From contig CAKZSF010000347.1 in assembly GCA_937920575.1 (NCBI GenBank), forward strand, positions 1 through 5,680: a stretch of 5,680 bases of DNA. Reading direction: 5' to 3'. Position 1 is the stretch's first letter. Every line of letters begins with the position of its first letter. The position numbers and the translations under genes are program-made. Shown here piece after piece: positions 1-5,680 of this stretch. The stretch comes from an uncultured Sphingomonadaceae bacterium (GTDB lineage Bacteria; Pseudomonadota; Alphaproteobacteria; Sphingomonadales; Sphingomonadaceae). The notes beneath the pieces were generated by a model. That model had not been told where the DNA came from. It worked only from the letters and a program-made list of their open reading frames with translations, and ran no database searches.

Positions 1-734
1 CGCCCACGCTTCACAGCATTGCGCAGCAAACCGACCGTCGGTTCCAGCTGGTGTTGGTCAACAACGCTTCAACCGATGAGAGCGAACAGTTGGCGCGCAA
101 AGCATGTCAGCCGATGACTGATATTGCGGTGCAGTTCCTGAACGAGAACCAGCCGGGCAAGATATTTGCCTTGCGAACTGGATTGGCGGAGGCGGGCACG
201 GCCTATGTGGCAACGCTGGATGCCGATACGATCTACCCACCTGACTATGTCGCACGGATATTGCGTGAGTTTGCAGCTGGGGAGGGCGTGGCCGCGGTGC
301 TCGCGTTTGATCACCCTGCTGGCGTCGAAGGGTTGCACGCAACGGCACGCCAACGACTGTTTGCGGACTATTTCCCAAGCAAATGCCACACAGGTGGTTT
401 TGGGCAAGCGTTCGACCGTGCGATGCTGGAGGAATGTGGAGGGTTTTGTCCTGATCTGTGGCCCTTTGTGCTGGAAGATCACGAGATCATTCATCGCATC
501 GGAAAACTCGGATCGCTTGCCTATGCGTCCGATCATATCTGCGCCCCGTCCGATCGTCGGAGTGATCGCAGCGATTGCAGCTGGACCACGTTTGAGCGGA
601 TTGCCTACAAGCTGATGCCAGCGGCGAGGATGGATTGGTTTTTCTATTCGTTTTTGACCAAGCGCTTCGAACGCCGTGGCCTGCGCAATATCAAGTTGCG
701 CGATCAGGCATGGCTGAAGAGCAACCCTGCCTAA
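1..734 (+). CDS. Glycosyltransferase family 2 protein, 5'-truncated by window edge
   Basis: This is the 3' portion of a GT-A fold glycosyltransferase that would transfer a sugar from a nucleotide-sugar donor in the cytoplasm, probably for a surface glycan. The reading frame is open from base 3, and the residues before the first possible internal start (GTG at 51) already fit the family N-terminus (TLHSIAQQT, then FQLVLVNNASTD), so the true start lies upstream. Visible hallmarks are the nucleotide-binding strand VNNASTD (57-77), the metal-binding DAD motif (219-227) after LRTGLAEAGTAYVATL, and the GGFGQAF and VLEDHE stretch with the likely catalytic-base ED at 474-479. No membrane helix is evident in the 243 visible residues. 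The C-terminus is basic and aromatic (MDWFFYSFLTKRFERRG), possibly membrane-associating. It ends TAA at 732-734, overlapping the stop of the convergent GT4 gene. The family is secure; sugar and acceptor are unknown. Confidence 0.9.
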   Translation, partial: PTLHSIAQQTDRRFQLVLVNNASTDESEQLARKACQPMTDIAVQFLNENQPGKIFALRTGLAEAGTAYVATLDADTIYPPDYVARILREFAAGEGVAAVLAFDHPAGVEGLHATARQRLFADYFPSKCHTGGFGQAFDRAMLEECGGFCPDLWPFVLEDHEIIHRIGKLGSLAYASDHICAPSDRRSDRSDCSWTTFERIAYKLMPAARMDWFFYSFLTKRFERRGLRNIKLRDQAWLKSNPA

Positions 735-1816
735 GTCGCATAGACTGCAGCGGTTTCATCGGCGACGCGTTTCCAATTGTATTTCTGCGCAGCCACCTGA
801 GAGGACTGAGCCACATAGTCTTTGCGGGTTTGCTCATCCCAGGCCGCAATTCGCTCAATCGCGGTGGCCCAAACTTTGGCGTTCCCCGGTTCCAACAAAA
901 GACCTGTGGTGCCTTCGACAACGGCATCGAGCAATCCATCGCAAGCAGCGGCGAGCACCACTCCACCGGCTGCAGCAGCTTCTGAAGCTACCAAGCCAAA
1001 CCCTTCATATTCTTTGGATTTAACCGGAATGTTCGGCACGACTACGCACATCGCGTTGCGATAGGCCTTCGCCAATTCAGGTTGACTGAGTGGGCCGAGG
1101 AAGTTGACGCGCGGGTTGTCGAGCGCTTCTTTCTCATCCTTGTCCCATCCAGTGCCCGCCACCGTCAGAGTGATGCCATTGGGCAGTTTTGGCAGGACGT
1201 TCTGAATAAACCAAGCGCAGCCTTTGCGCTCTATCAGGCGTCCTGCAAACAGCACCGAGCCGTTATGGCCAATCGGCAGCTCATCGATACGCATATCAGT
1301 TGCGAGTGGCACCACGGCGCTGCTCGCCCACCCTGTTTCTTCGAGAACCTCGGCAGTGGCGTGACTGTTGGAGACCACATCTGCGCCGCGCAGCATGCGT
1401 GCGCCCAATCGCAAATAGGCGCCGTAGAGCCTGCCCTTGATCCCGCCGCGACGATGGTAGGCCGCGTCAGTACCATGAGCGGAAAGCACCACGCGGGTTT
1501 CTCCGGCGTTCAACCACGCAATCAATCCGAGCGGCCAGAGCGACATATCGCACAGGTGCAAAACCTGCGGGACGCGGCTGCGCGAGAACCAGCTTTTCAG
1601 GAACATGAAGGGGAAACCAAGCAGTGCGAGAATACCGGGTGGCTGCCCGTTCGGCTGCCCGTGCAATGCGACAATATCCAGATCGCATCGTTGGCGCAGC
1701 ATGTCGGTAAGGCGAACGGCATAGGTTTCCATCCCGCCCATCGCTGGGGGCCATTTGCGCGTGACAAACATCACGTGCGGCTTGGCCTCTTCGATCTCTG
1801 TTTCATCAGAAGCCAT
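731..1816 (-). CDS. Glycosyltransferase family 4 (GT-B fold), 361 aa
   Basis: This is a cytoplasmic retaining glycosyltransferase of the GT4 type, of the usual length of about 360-380 aa. Seen in the sequence: an N-terminal Rossmann start VMFVTRKWPPAMGGMETY with the GGxE glycine loop at residues 27-30; HGTD at 114-117; SNSHAT near 149-154; the C-domain donor site AGRLIERKG (R193, K198); and the E-x7-E motif EGFGLVASE at 271-279. The frame stays open upstream to 2029, but the ATG at 1816 is chosen because the family domain begins just after it, the extra 71 residues look like read-through of the neighbouring gene's antisense-free frame with no domain character, and AAGGAG lies 10 nt upstream. 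The start overlaps the end of the GT-C gene by 11 nt, so it is the third gene of the operon and probably translationally coupled. It likely extends a glycan or glycolipid made with the two upstream enzymes. Sugar specificity cannot be read. Confidence 0.92.
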   Translation of the reverse strand: MASDETEIEEAKPHVMFVTRKWPPAMGGMETYAVRLTDMLRQRCDLDIVALHGQPNGQPPGILALLGFPFMFLKSWFSRSRVPQVLHLCDMSLWPLGLIAWLNAGETRVVLSAHGTDAAYHRRGGIKGRLYGAYLRLGARMLRGADVVSNSHATAEVLEETGWASSAVVPLATDMRIDELPIGHNGSVLFAGRLIERKGCAWFIQNVLPKLPNGITLTVAGTGWDKDEKEALDNPRVNFLGPLSQPELAKAYRNAMCVVVPNIPVKSKEYEGFGLVASEAAAAGGVVLAAACDGLLDAVVEGTTGLLLEPGNAKVWATAIERIAAWDEQTRKDYVAQSSQVAAQKYNWKRVADETAAVYAT

Positions 1817-3485
1817 AATAGATTGGCTCCTTCGGCGCAGTTGCCTTGGGCCGGTAGATACTTTCGCCCCAACGTAGCGTGAGTGGACCACCTGACCAGC
1901 GGTTGCGGCCCTTGCCGAGCGCGACAACTTCTCCGCAAGCTGTGACGGCACCGTTGATCGCGCGGGTTCCCTCGCATTCAAGCGTGTAGGCGCCGGCAAT
2001 CCGAACCGCGAACGCGCCTTCCTCACCATCCAGAACTTTACCAGCGACCCAGATATCGCCCCAATGCGAGATATAGCTTTCGCGCAGGGCCATTTCTTCC
2101 TTGCTAGTCAGCCGCAGATCGCGCCACTCCAGAGTGGGATCAAGTGCGGCGCGCAGAATGGGCGTGTTTGCAATCACCATAGGAGGCTGATCGCGATCGA
2201 TGATGTTGGCAAGCTCTGGATGGGCGCTGCCCACCATTCCTTGCACTCCCCAACTGGACATAAAATAGCCTGACTTCTCGAACGAAGGAAGCATGGCGTT
2301 GCGATCAATATAGCGCGCGCCGCTGGGAAACATTTTCGAGGCAGTTTGCGCGATTGCGCGCTGGGTTGATTGCCCCTGCTGGATCGCAGGAATGAATTGC
2401 GCGATCATCACAATGGCAATCCCGCCCAAAGTGACATTGCGCCAAAACGGCCCTGCAATGGATTGCCATCCAATTGCCGCCAACACCGCGATTGGCAGGG
2501 TCATGAACGGGAAGAAGTATGGGAAGGCGTTCCGATAGATCAGCAAGATCGCCACCGGCATGGCCAGCAACAGCAGCGTGGCCGATCTGGCAGGATCTGC
2601 TTTGATCCGTGCAATAGTGCTGCGTAGGCCAGCCGCGATAGGGATCAGCGCAAACACGCTTAAGATCAACCAACGGCTGATATAGTCCCAACGTGGCAGC
2701 AGGTTTTGCGACAAGATCACGGCGTCGAATATGGAGCCGCCACGCTCGACCGCAGTTTCGGTTGCGCTAGCCGGCGCGGCATTCGCGGCGGGATCGGCGC
2801 TAGGGACAAGGGTTAGGCTGGAGGTGTGCCACCACCAGAACAACGCGCCAACAATGAACAAAGCGGCAGCTGCGGCCGCAAACTTTGCCAACTTCGCGAA
2901 CCGCAATTCACGCTCTCGACATTGCCAAATCAGCGCCGCGAGGAAGCACGGCAGGAAGATCGCCGCCTTGATCGTTACCAACAAGGCAGCAGCAGCGAGA
3001 ACGCCAGACAGGACGGCCCTCGCAAAACTCAGCCTTTGTGCGAACAGCAGGGCCAAGCTTGCCATGATCAGGAAGCCAGATAGCGGATCGGTGCGAAAGC
3101 TTGCGCCATGAGCCAAAGCAAAACCAGCACCGCACCATGCGACCACTGCGATCACCGATGCTTCGACAGAAGCAAATTGGCGCGCAATGCGATAAAGGCA
3201 GAACAAGGCACCAGCCTCGCACAGCAGCATTACCAGTCGGCCCGCAACGATCTGATCGGGGTCGCTCAGCGGCAGAGCAGGCAACCACGCCAACAGCTGG
3301 ACATGAAATGTCTGGATCGCTTCCAATGGACGATCGGCTGTGAAGGTGTGAACGTGGGAGAGGAAGAAATACTCATCCCAATTTATATTCAGTCGGAAGA
3401 TCAGGATCGATTGCAGCGCGAAAAACAGCGCCAGTATGCCCAGCAATACGCGTGACAGATCAATGGATGAGCGTTGCCCGACCAT
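1806..3485 (-). CDS. Multi-pass GT-C type glycosyltransferase (GT39/ArnT-like), 559 aa
   Basis: This is an integral membrane protein with the features of a GT-C transferase, an enzyme class that uses polyprenyl-phosphate-linked sugars as donor and acts on the periplasmic side. After the first helix (about residues 13-31) comes NINWDEYFF with an acidic pair D37/E38, the position of the catalytic acidic motif in this class. ASFRTDPLSGF (128-138) matches the conserved Arg-x-Asp region before a later helix. Further hydrophobic segments lie near 83-101, 108-127, 155-183, 201-219, 272-287, 302-318, 325-345 and 352-368. An Ala/Pro-rich linker (about 229-247) sits in a loop, and residues 370-559 form a soluble, probably periplasmic domain that I cannot assign, with cysteines at 504 and 517. 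The ATG at 3485 lies 5 nt after the stop of the upstream GT2 and has no good Shine-Dalgarno, which suggests coupling. The GT-C class is fairly certain; the precise family, sugar and acceptor (lipid A, glycan or protein) are not. Confidence 0.82.
   Translation of the reverse strand: MVGQRSSIDLSRVLLGILALFFALQSILIFRLNINWDEYFFLSHVHTFTADRPLEAIQTFHVQLLAWLPALPLSDPDQIVAGRLVMLLCEAGALFCLYRIARQFASVEASVIAVVAWCGAGFALAHGASFRTDPLSGFLIMASLALLFAQRLSFARAVLSGVLAAAALLVTIKAAIFLPCFLAALIWQCRERELRFAKLAKFAAAAAALFIVGALFWWWHTSSLTLVPSADPAANAAPASATETAVERGGSIFDAVILSQNLLPRWDYISRWLILSVFALIPIAAGLRSTIARIKADPARSATLLLLAMPVAILLIYRNAFPYFFPFMTLPIAVLAAIGWQSIAGPFWRNVTLGGIAIVMIAQFIPAIQQGQSTQRAIAQTASKMFPSGARYIDRNAMLPSFEKSGYFMSSWGVQGMVGSAHPELANIIDRDQPPMVIANTPILRAALDPTLEWRDLRLTSKEEMALRESYISHWGDIWVAGKVLDGEEGAFAVRIAGAYTLECEGTRAINGAVTACGEVVALGKGRNRWSGGPLTLRWGESIYRPKATAPKEPIYYGF
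1827..1832 (-). promoter_or_regulatory. Ribosome binding site of the GT4 gene
   Basis: AAGGAG on the minus strand, 10 nt upstream of the ATG at 1816, inside the 3' end of the GT-C gene. It is the clearest Shine-Dalgarno sequence in the operon and decides the start of the GT4 gene in favour of the short form. Confidence 0.75.
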
Positions 3486-3490
3486 TTGCG

Positions 3491-4513
3491 TTACCGCGCA
3501 ATTTTGACCTGGTCTGGCTCATCGGCTTGCTGGTCGACATTGGCGTCGGTCTTGCTCGCCTCTGCATCTTCCAGCCGCGCTTCCAGCTGTCGCAGTTTCG
3601 CGAGCGTTGCCTCGGCGAGTTTGCGGTTGGCGCTGATCAGGTCAGCCAGAATGCCCAGCAAAAACGTGATCGCGCCCAACACGAGCAGCGAGCCACCGAT
3701 AACCAGTGACTGGATGTGTCCGTCGCCCTGACCGATCATGAAGAACCACATGAACCGGAAAATCGGCAAGGCACCAACGACGCCCAACGCGATACCCACG
3801 CCGCCAAAAACATGCAGCGGATTGTACGTGGTGTAGGCACGGGCGATGGTCACACCGGTTTGCGCGATAAAGCGCGGGATGGACTTGAACAGGCGCGATG
3901 GGCGGGCCGCCGGATTGGTGCGGATCGGCACGCTGATAATGTGCATGCGCTTGCGACCGGCCTGAATCAGCATATCAGTGGTGTAGCTGAACTCGGTGGT
4001 GATAAAAATTCGTTGCGCTGCGTCTGCGCTAATTGCGCGAAAACCGCTGACTGCGTCCGTGATGTTCGTGCGAGAAAGCTTGCGCACCACGGTGCTGCCC
4101 AACCGTTGAAGCTTGCGCTTGAAGGAGCCAAAATGCTCGTTATCGCGAACGCCGCGATCGCCGATCACAATGTCAGCTTCGCCCGCGACCACCGGAGCGA
4201 CCAGTTTCGCGATGTCTTCACCGACATATTGTCCGTCGGCATCGGTGTTGACGATGATGTCTGCGCCTTGGCGTAATGCCTCATCCACGCCAGAGCGGAA
4301 CGCGGCGGCCAGTCCGCGATTGCCGCGATGGCGCACGATGTGGTGCACACCGTGACGCCGCGCAACGCCGGACGTGTCGTCGCTGCTGCCGTCATCAATG
4401 ACGAGGTATTCGATAGCGTCGACACCGGGAATACGACGCGGCAAGGCGGCCAGAGTCTCCGGCAAATGATCCGCTTCGTTCAAGCACGGAATCTGGATAA
4501 TCAACTTGGTCAC
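3491..4513 (-). CDS. DPM/GtrB-like polyprenyl-phosphate glycosyltransferase (GT2), 340 aa
   Basis: This enzyme probably transfers a sugar from a nucleotide donor to a polyprenyl phosphate at the cytoplasmic membrane face, making the lipid-linked donor for the GT-C protein encoded next. Seen: the opening IIQIPCLNEADHLPETL, DDGSSDDT at 40-47, NTDADGQY with the metal-binding DAD at 91-93, VSGFRA at 155-160, and the basic segment RTNPAARPSRL at 198-208, all typical of dolichol-phosphate mannosyltransferase relatives. Two membrane helices follow (about 235-260 and 268-291), as in GtrB/DPM types with a C-terminal anchor. The last 48 residues are charged and helical, with a coiled-coil-like pattern (LAEATLAKLRQLEARLEDAE). 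The start is a GTG at 4513; the protein begins right at the family N-terminus and GGGGG lies 6 nt upstream. It is the first gene of the operon. The class is secure; mannose, glucose or another sugar cannot be distinguished. Confidence 0.92.
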   Translation of the reverse strand: MTKLIIQIPCLNEADHLPETLAALPRRIPGVDAIEYLVIDDGSSDDTSGVARRHGVHHIVRHRGNRGLAAAFRSGVDEALRQGADIIVNTDADGQYVGEDIAKLVAPVVAGEADIVIGDRGVRDNEHFGSFKRKLQRLGSTVVRKLSRTNITDAVSGFRAISADAAQRIFITTEFSYTTDMLIQAGRKRMHIISVPIRTNPAARPSRLFKSIPRFIAQTGVTIARAYTTYNPLHVFGGVGIALGVVGALPIFRFMWFFMIGQGDGHIQSLVIGGSLLVLGAITFLLGILADLISANRKLAEATLAKLRQLEARLEDAEASKTDANVDQQADEPDQVKIAR

Positions 4514-4519
4514 GCAATA

Positions 4520-4524
4520 CCCCC
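4520..4524 (-). promoter_or_regulatory. Possible ribosome binding site of the DPM/GtrB-like gene
   Basis: A GGGGG run on the minus strand, 6 nt before the GTG start at 4513. It is a weak match to Shine-Dalgarno, but it is the only purine-rich site in place and supports the GTG start, for which no ATG alternative exists at the family N-terminus. Confidence 0.4.
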
Positions 4525-4660
4525 GAAACGTGGTGTTGCGACGGTGTTAACCACCACTGTTTAACGCTTGGTAAAGTTTTGGAGCGGTTTCGCGGCAAAA
4601 TTCCGGTGCGTTTCGCGATTGCGCGGCACGGGCGCTTTGCCTAGGGCACCGCTATGCACC

Positions 4661-4666
4661 AGAAGG
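4661..4666 (+). promoter_or_regulatory. Ribosome binding site of the EamA transporter gene
   Basis: AGAAGG, 9 nt before the ATG at 4676. It supports this start over the TTG at 4568, which would add 36 Arg- and Pro-containing residues that are not part of the transporter fold. Confidence 0.6.
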
Positions 4667-4675
4667 CCTGCCGAA

Positions 4676-5575
4676 ATGATCCATGACGTGCGCGCCGGTT
4701 TGTTGCTTGCATTGTGCGGCTTTGCGATCCTCTCCGTCGGGGATGCGATCCTCAAATCAATCGAGGGGGAGTGGACAGCCATAGCCGCTGGCGCGCTCAG
4801 ATACACGATTGGGGCCGTTGCGCTTTCGGCGATCTTGCTAGCGAAGGAAGGCCCGACCGGGTTCAAACCGCGCAATCCGTGGCTGCAAGTGTTCCGCGGC
4901 GTTAGTATGGGCATTTCCACCGCTTGCTTCTTCTCCGCCATCTTTGTGATGCCACTGGCCGAGGCGACGGCGTTGATCTTTATTGCGCCAATCCTGACGG
5001 CGTTGCTCAGTAAGCCGTTGCTGGGGGAGCATGTGCGCAGTGCTGTGTGGATCGCCTCGGTCATCGCGCTGGTCGGTGTGGCGATGGTGCTGCGGCCGAA
5101 CTTGCTGACCTTGGGCTGGCAGGCCGTCCTACCCTTGGGCGCGGCGCTGTTTTTTAGCCTGACCGTGATAGCCAACCGCGCGAGTGCCGGGACAGGTAGC
5201 GCGTTTTCAATGCAGGCCTATATGGCAATGTTCGCCGCGCCGGTGTTGGTGCTGTTCGCAGTAGGAGGCTATTTCAGCGGAATAGAGCAACTGAAATTCG
5301 GTTGGCCACCAATCGATGTCGTTGCGAAGTGCGTGACGGTGGCTGTTACTGCCAGCACGGCGCACTATCTGGTTTATCTGGGCACGACGAAGGCGGGCGC
5401 GGCTACCATTGCACCGATGACCTATGTCCAACTGCTGGTCGCAATCATTCTGGGTTGGTTTGTGTTCGGCGATGCACCTGATGCGATGACGTTGGCAGGC
5501 GCTGCGGTGATTGTGTTGGGCGGGCTGTATCTGTGGCGCGATGGCCGCAAGCTCAGCTCCACTCAAGCGCGATGA
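4676..5575 (+). CDS. EamA/DMT-family transporter, 299 aa
   Basis: This is an inner-membrane protein of the drug/metabolite transporter superfamily with two tandem EamA repeats and about ten helices. The length of 299 aa is typical. The first repeat runs from about residue 6 to 139 and ends with the family-like MPLAEATALIFIAPILTALL (92-111) and LGEHV (116-120), followed by a helix to VLRP. The second repeat runs from about 149 to 286, with APMTYVQLLVAIILGWFVFG (246-265) and AGAAVIVLGGLYLWR. The ATG at 4676 is chosen because the first helix follows within a few residues and an AGAAGG ribosome site precedes it. It is transcribed divergently from the glycosyltransferase operon and overlaps the next gene by 4 nt (ATGA). 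Substrates of this superfamily are diverse (amino acids, metabolites, nucleotide sugars, lipid-linked sugars in small relatives), so none is assigned. A role in the adjacent glycan pathway is possible but unproven. Confidence 0.9.
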   Translation: MIHDVRAGLLLALCGFAILSVGDAILKSIEGEWTAIAAGALRYTIGAVALSAILLAKEGPTGFKPRNPWLQVFRGVSMGISTACFFSAIFVMPLAEATALIFIAPILTALLSKPLLGEHVRSAVWIASVIALVGVAMVLRPNLLTLGWQAVLPLGAALFFSLTVIANRASAGTGSAFSMQAYMAMFAAPVLVLFAVGGYFSGIEQLKFGWPPIDVVAKCVTVAVTASTAHYLVYLGTTKAGAATIAPMTYVQLLVAIILGWFVFGDAPDAMTLAGAAVIVLGGLYLWRDGRKLSSTQAR

Positions 5576-5680
5576 ACGACGAAGGCGATCTAAGGTGCTG
5601 GCTGTGCGGGCGAGGTTTTGAAACGCGTATCCAATGGCATCACACTGTGCCCAAATCGAAAAAGGGCAGGGCGACGGTTC
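5572..5680 (+). CDS. HNH endonuclease-like protein, N-terminal 36 residues, cut by window edge
   Basis: The frame opens with ATG at 5572, sharing ATGA with the stop of the EamA gene, and stays open to the window end. The visible residues include CWLCGRGFE (9-17, a CxxC zinc-binding pair) and WHHTVPKSKKGRATV (22-36). This combination of CxxC followed by a His-His pair and PKS-x-x-GR is characteristic of small HNH (beta-beta-alpha metal) proteins; in full-length relatives it is followed by a CxxCH or HPxCHxxIH segment, which here lies outside the window. There is no Shine-Dalgarno in front, so expression is probably by translational coupling to the transporter. Only the N-terminal third or so is present. 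Function is unknown: small HNH proteins may cut DNA, but many encoded next to housekeeping genes are uncharacterised. Confidence 0.72.
   Translation, partial: MNDEGDLRCWLCGRGFETRIQWHHTVPKSKKGRATV

Larger units (their letters stand above)
4514..4675. promoter_or_regulatory. Divergent intergenic region, expected promoters of both directions
   Basis: This 162-bp region separates the start of the minus-strand glycosyltransferase operon from the plus-strand EamA gene and is the only substantial non-coding stretch in the window. It is locally AT-richer at 4545-4605. It contains an inverted repeat GTGGTG (4530-4535) / CACCAC (4552-4557), GGTGTT twice (4532-4537 and 4543-4548), two TTAA tetramers (4547-4550 and 4561-4564) and two copies of TTTCGCG (4588-4594 and 4611-4617). 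Promoter boxes cannot be called with confidence. One weak minus-strand candidate is TTGCCG (4593-4598) with 17-bp spacing to TTTACC (4570-4575), which would give a leader of roughly 50 nt before the GTG. No convincing sigma-70 pair was found for the plus direction. Confidence 0.45.

Noticed and set aside
1082..1882. Long plus-strand open frame (266 codons) opposite the GT4 gene
   Set aside because: It is antisense to a clear GT4 with intact motifs, has no domain character or ribosome site, and is rich in Arg, His and Gln as expected of a shadow in GC-rich DNA.
1817..2029. 71-codon N-terminal extension of the GT4 gene
   Set aside because: It lies fully inside the GT-C coding region in another frame, is Arg/Ser-rich without domain features, and a good AAGGAG site marks the internal ATG at 1816 instead.
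3716..4276. Plus-strand open frame (186 codons) opposite the DPM/GtrB-like gene
   Set aside because: Antisense shadow, Asp/His/Arg-rich, no recognisable fold, no ribosome site.
4547..4564. Possible CtrA binding site (two TTAA in the intergenic region)
   Set aside because: The spacing between the tetramers is 10 nt, while the CtrA consensus needs TTAA-N7-TTAA; only a half-site resemblance (TTAACCAC) remains.
4568..4675. 36-codon N-terminal extension of EamA from a TTG
   Set aside because: The extension is not membrane-like and lacks a ribosome site, whereas the ATG at 4676 has one and gives the standard family length.
4654..4686. Ten-codon open frame (ATG at 4654 to TGA at 4686) overlapping the EamA start, with AGGG 7 nt upstream
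   Set aside because: It could be a leader peptide coupling into EamA, but such a short frame is expected by chance and has no codon pattern typical of attenuators.
4561..5175. Minus-strand open frame (204 codons) opposite the EamA gene
   Set aside because: Antisense to a well-supported transporter; composition (Ala, Ser, Pro, Lys without motifs) fits a mirrored hydrophobic gene.
1..5680. Searched by eye for tRNA, CRISPR, insertion sequences, attachment sites, riboswitches and strong terminators
   Set aside because: No repeat array, transposase, clover-leaf or GC hairpin followed by a T-run was seen; almost all of the window is coding.

Overview
The window looks like chromosomal DNA of an alphaproteobacterium, most likely a sphingomonad or Erythrobacter-type species. 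This rests on moderately high GC with many GCG/CGC-rich codons, compact overlapping genes, the style of the glycosyltransferases, and a small HNH nuclease start of a kind I associate with Sphingomonadales. It is an inference from protein style; no rRNA or marker gene is present. Coding density is very high: there is no gene-free stretch above 300 bases, and the only real intergenic region is about 160 bp.

Layout. (1) Bases 1-734, + strand: the 3' part of a family 2 glycosyltransferase (GT2) whose start lies off the left edge. (2) Bases 731-4513, - strand: a tight three-gene operon, read right to left. It begins with a DPM/GtrB-like polyprenyl-phosphate glycosyltransferase with a two-helix membrane anchor and a coiled-coil tail (GTG start at 4513). 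Next, after a 5-nt gap, is a 559-aa multi-pass GT-C type glycosyltransferase with a soluble C-terminal domain. Last, overlapping it by 11 nt, is a 361-aa GT4 glycosyltransferase. (3) Bases 4514-4675: a divergent intergenic region that should hold the promoters for both directions. (4) Bases 4676-5575, + strand: an EamA/DMT-family 10-helix transporter. (5) From 5572, + strand: the first 36 codons of an HNH endonuclease-like protein, started through an ATGA overlap and running off the right edge.

How the parts may work together. The - strand operon has the logic of a lipid-linked sugar system. The GT2 would load a sugar onto a polyprenyl phosphate at the inner face of the membrane. The GT-C enzyme would use that lipid-linked sugar as donor on the periplasmic side. 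The GT4, using a nucleotide sugar in the cytoplasm, would act on the same or a related glycan or glycolipid. The convergent GT2 at the left makes four glycosyltransferases in under 5 kb, so this is probably an edge of a surface-polysaccharide or glycolipid locus. No dedicated flippase is seen; the neighbouring EamA protein is only a weak candidate. Sugar and acceptor cannot be read from the sequence. I do not see a demonstrably new system; the most open points are the unassigned C-terminal domain of the GT-C protein and the acceptor of this cassette.
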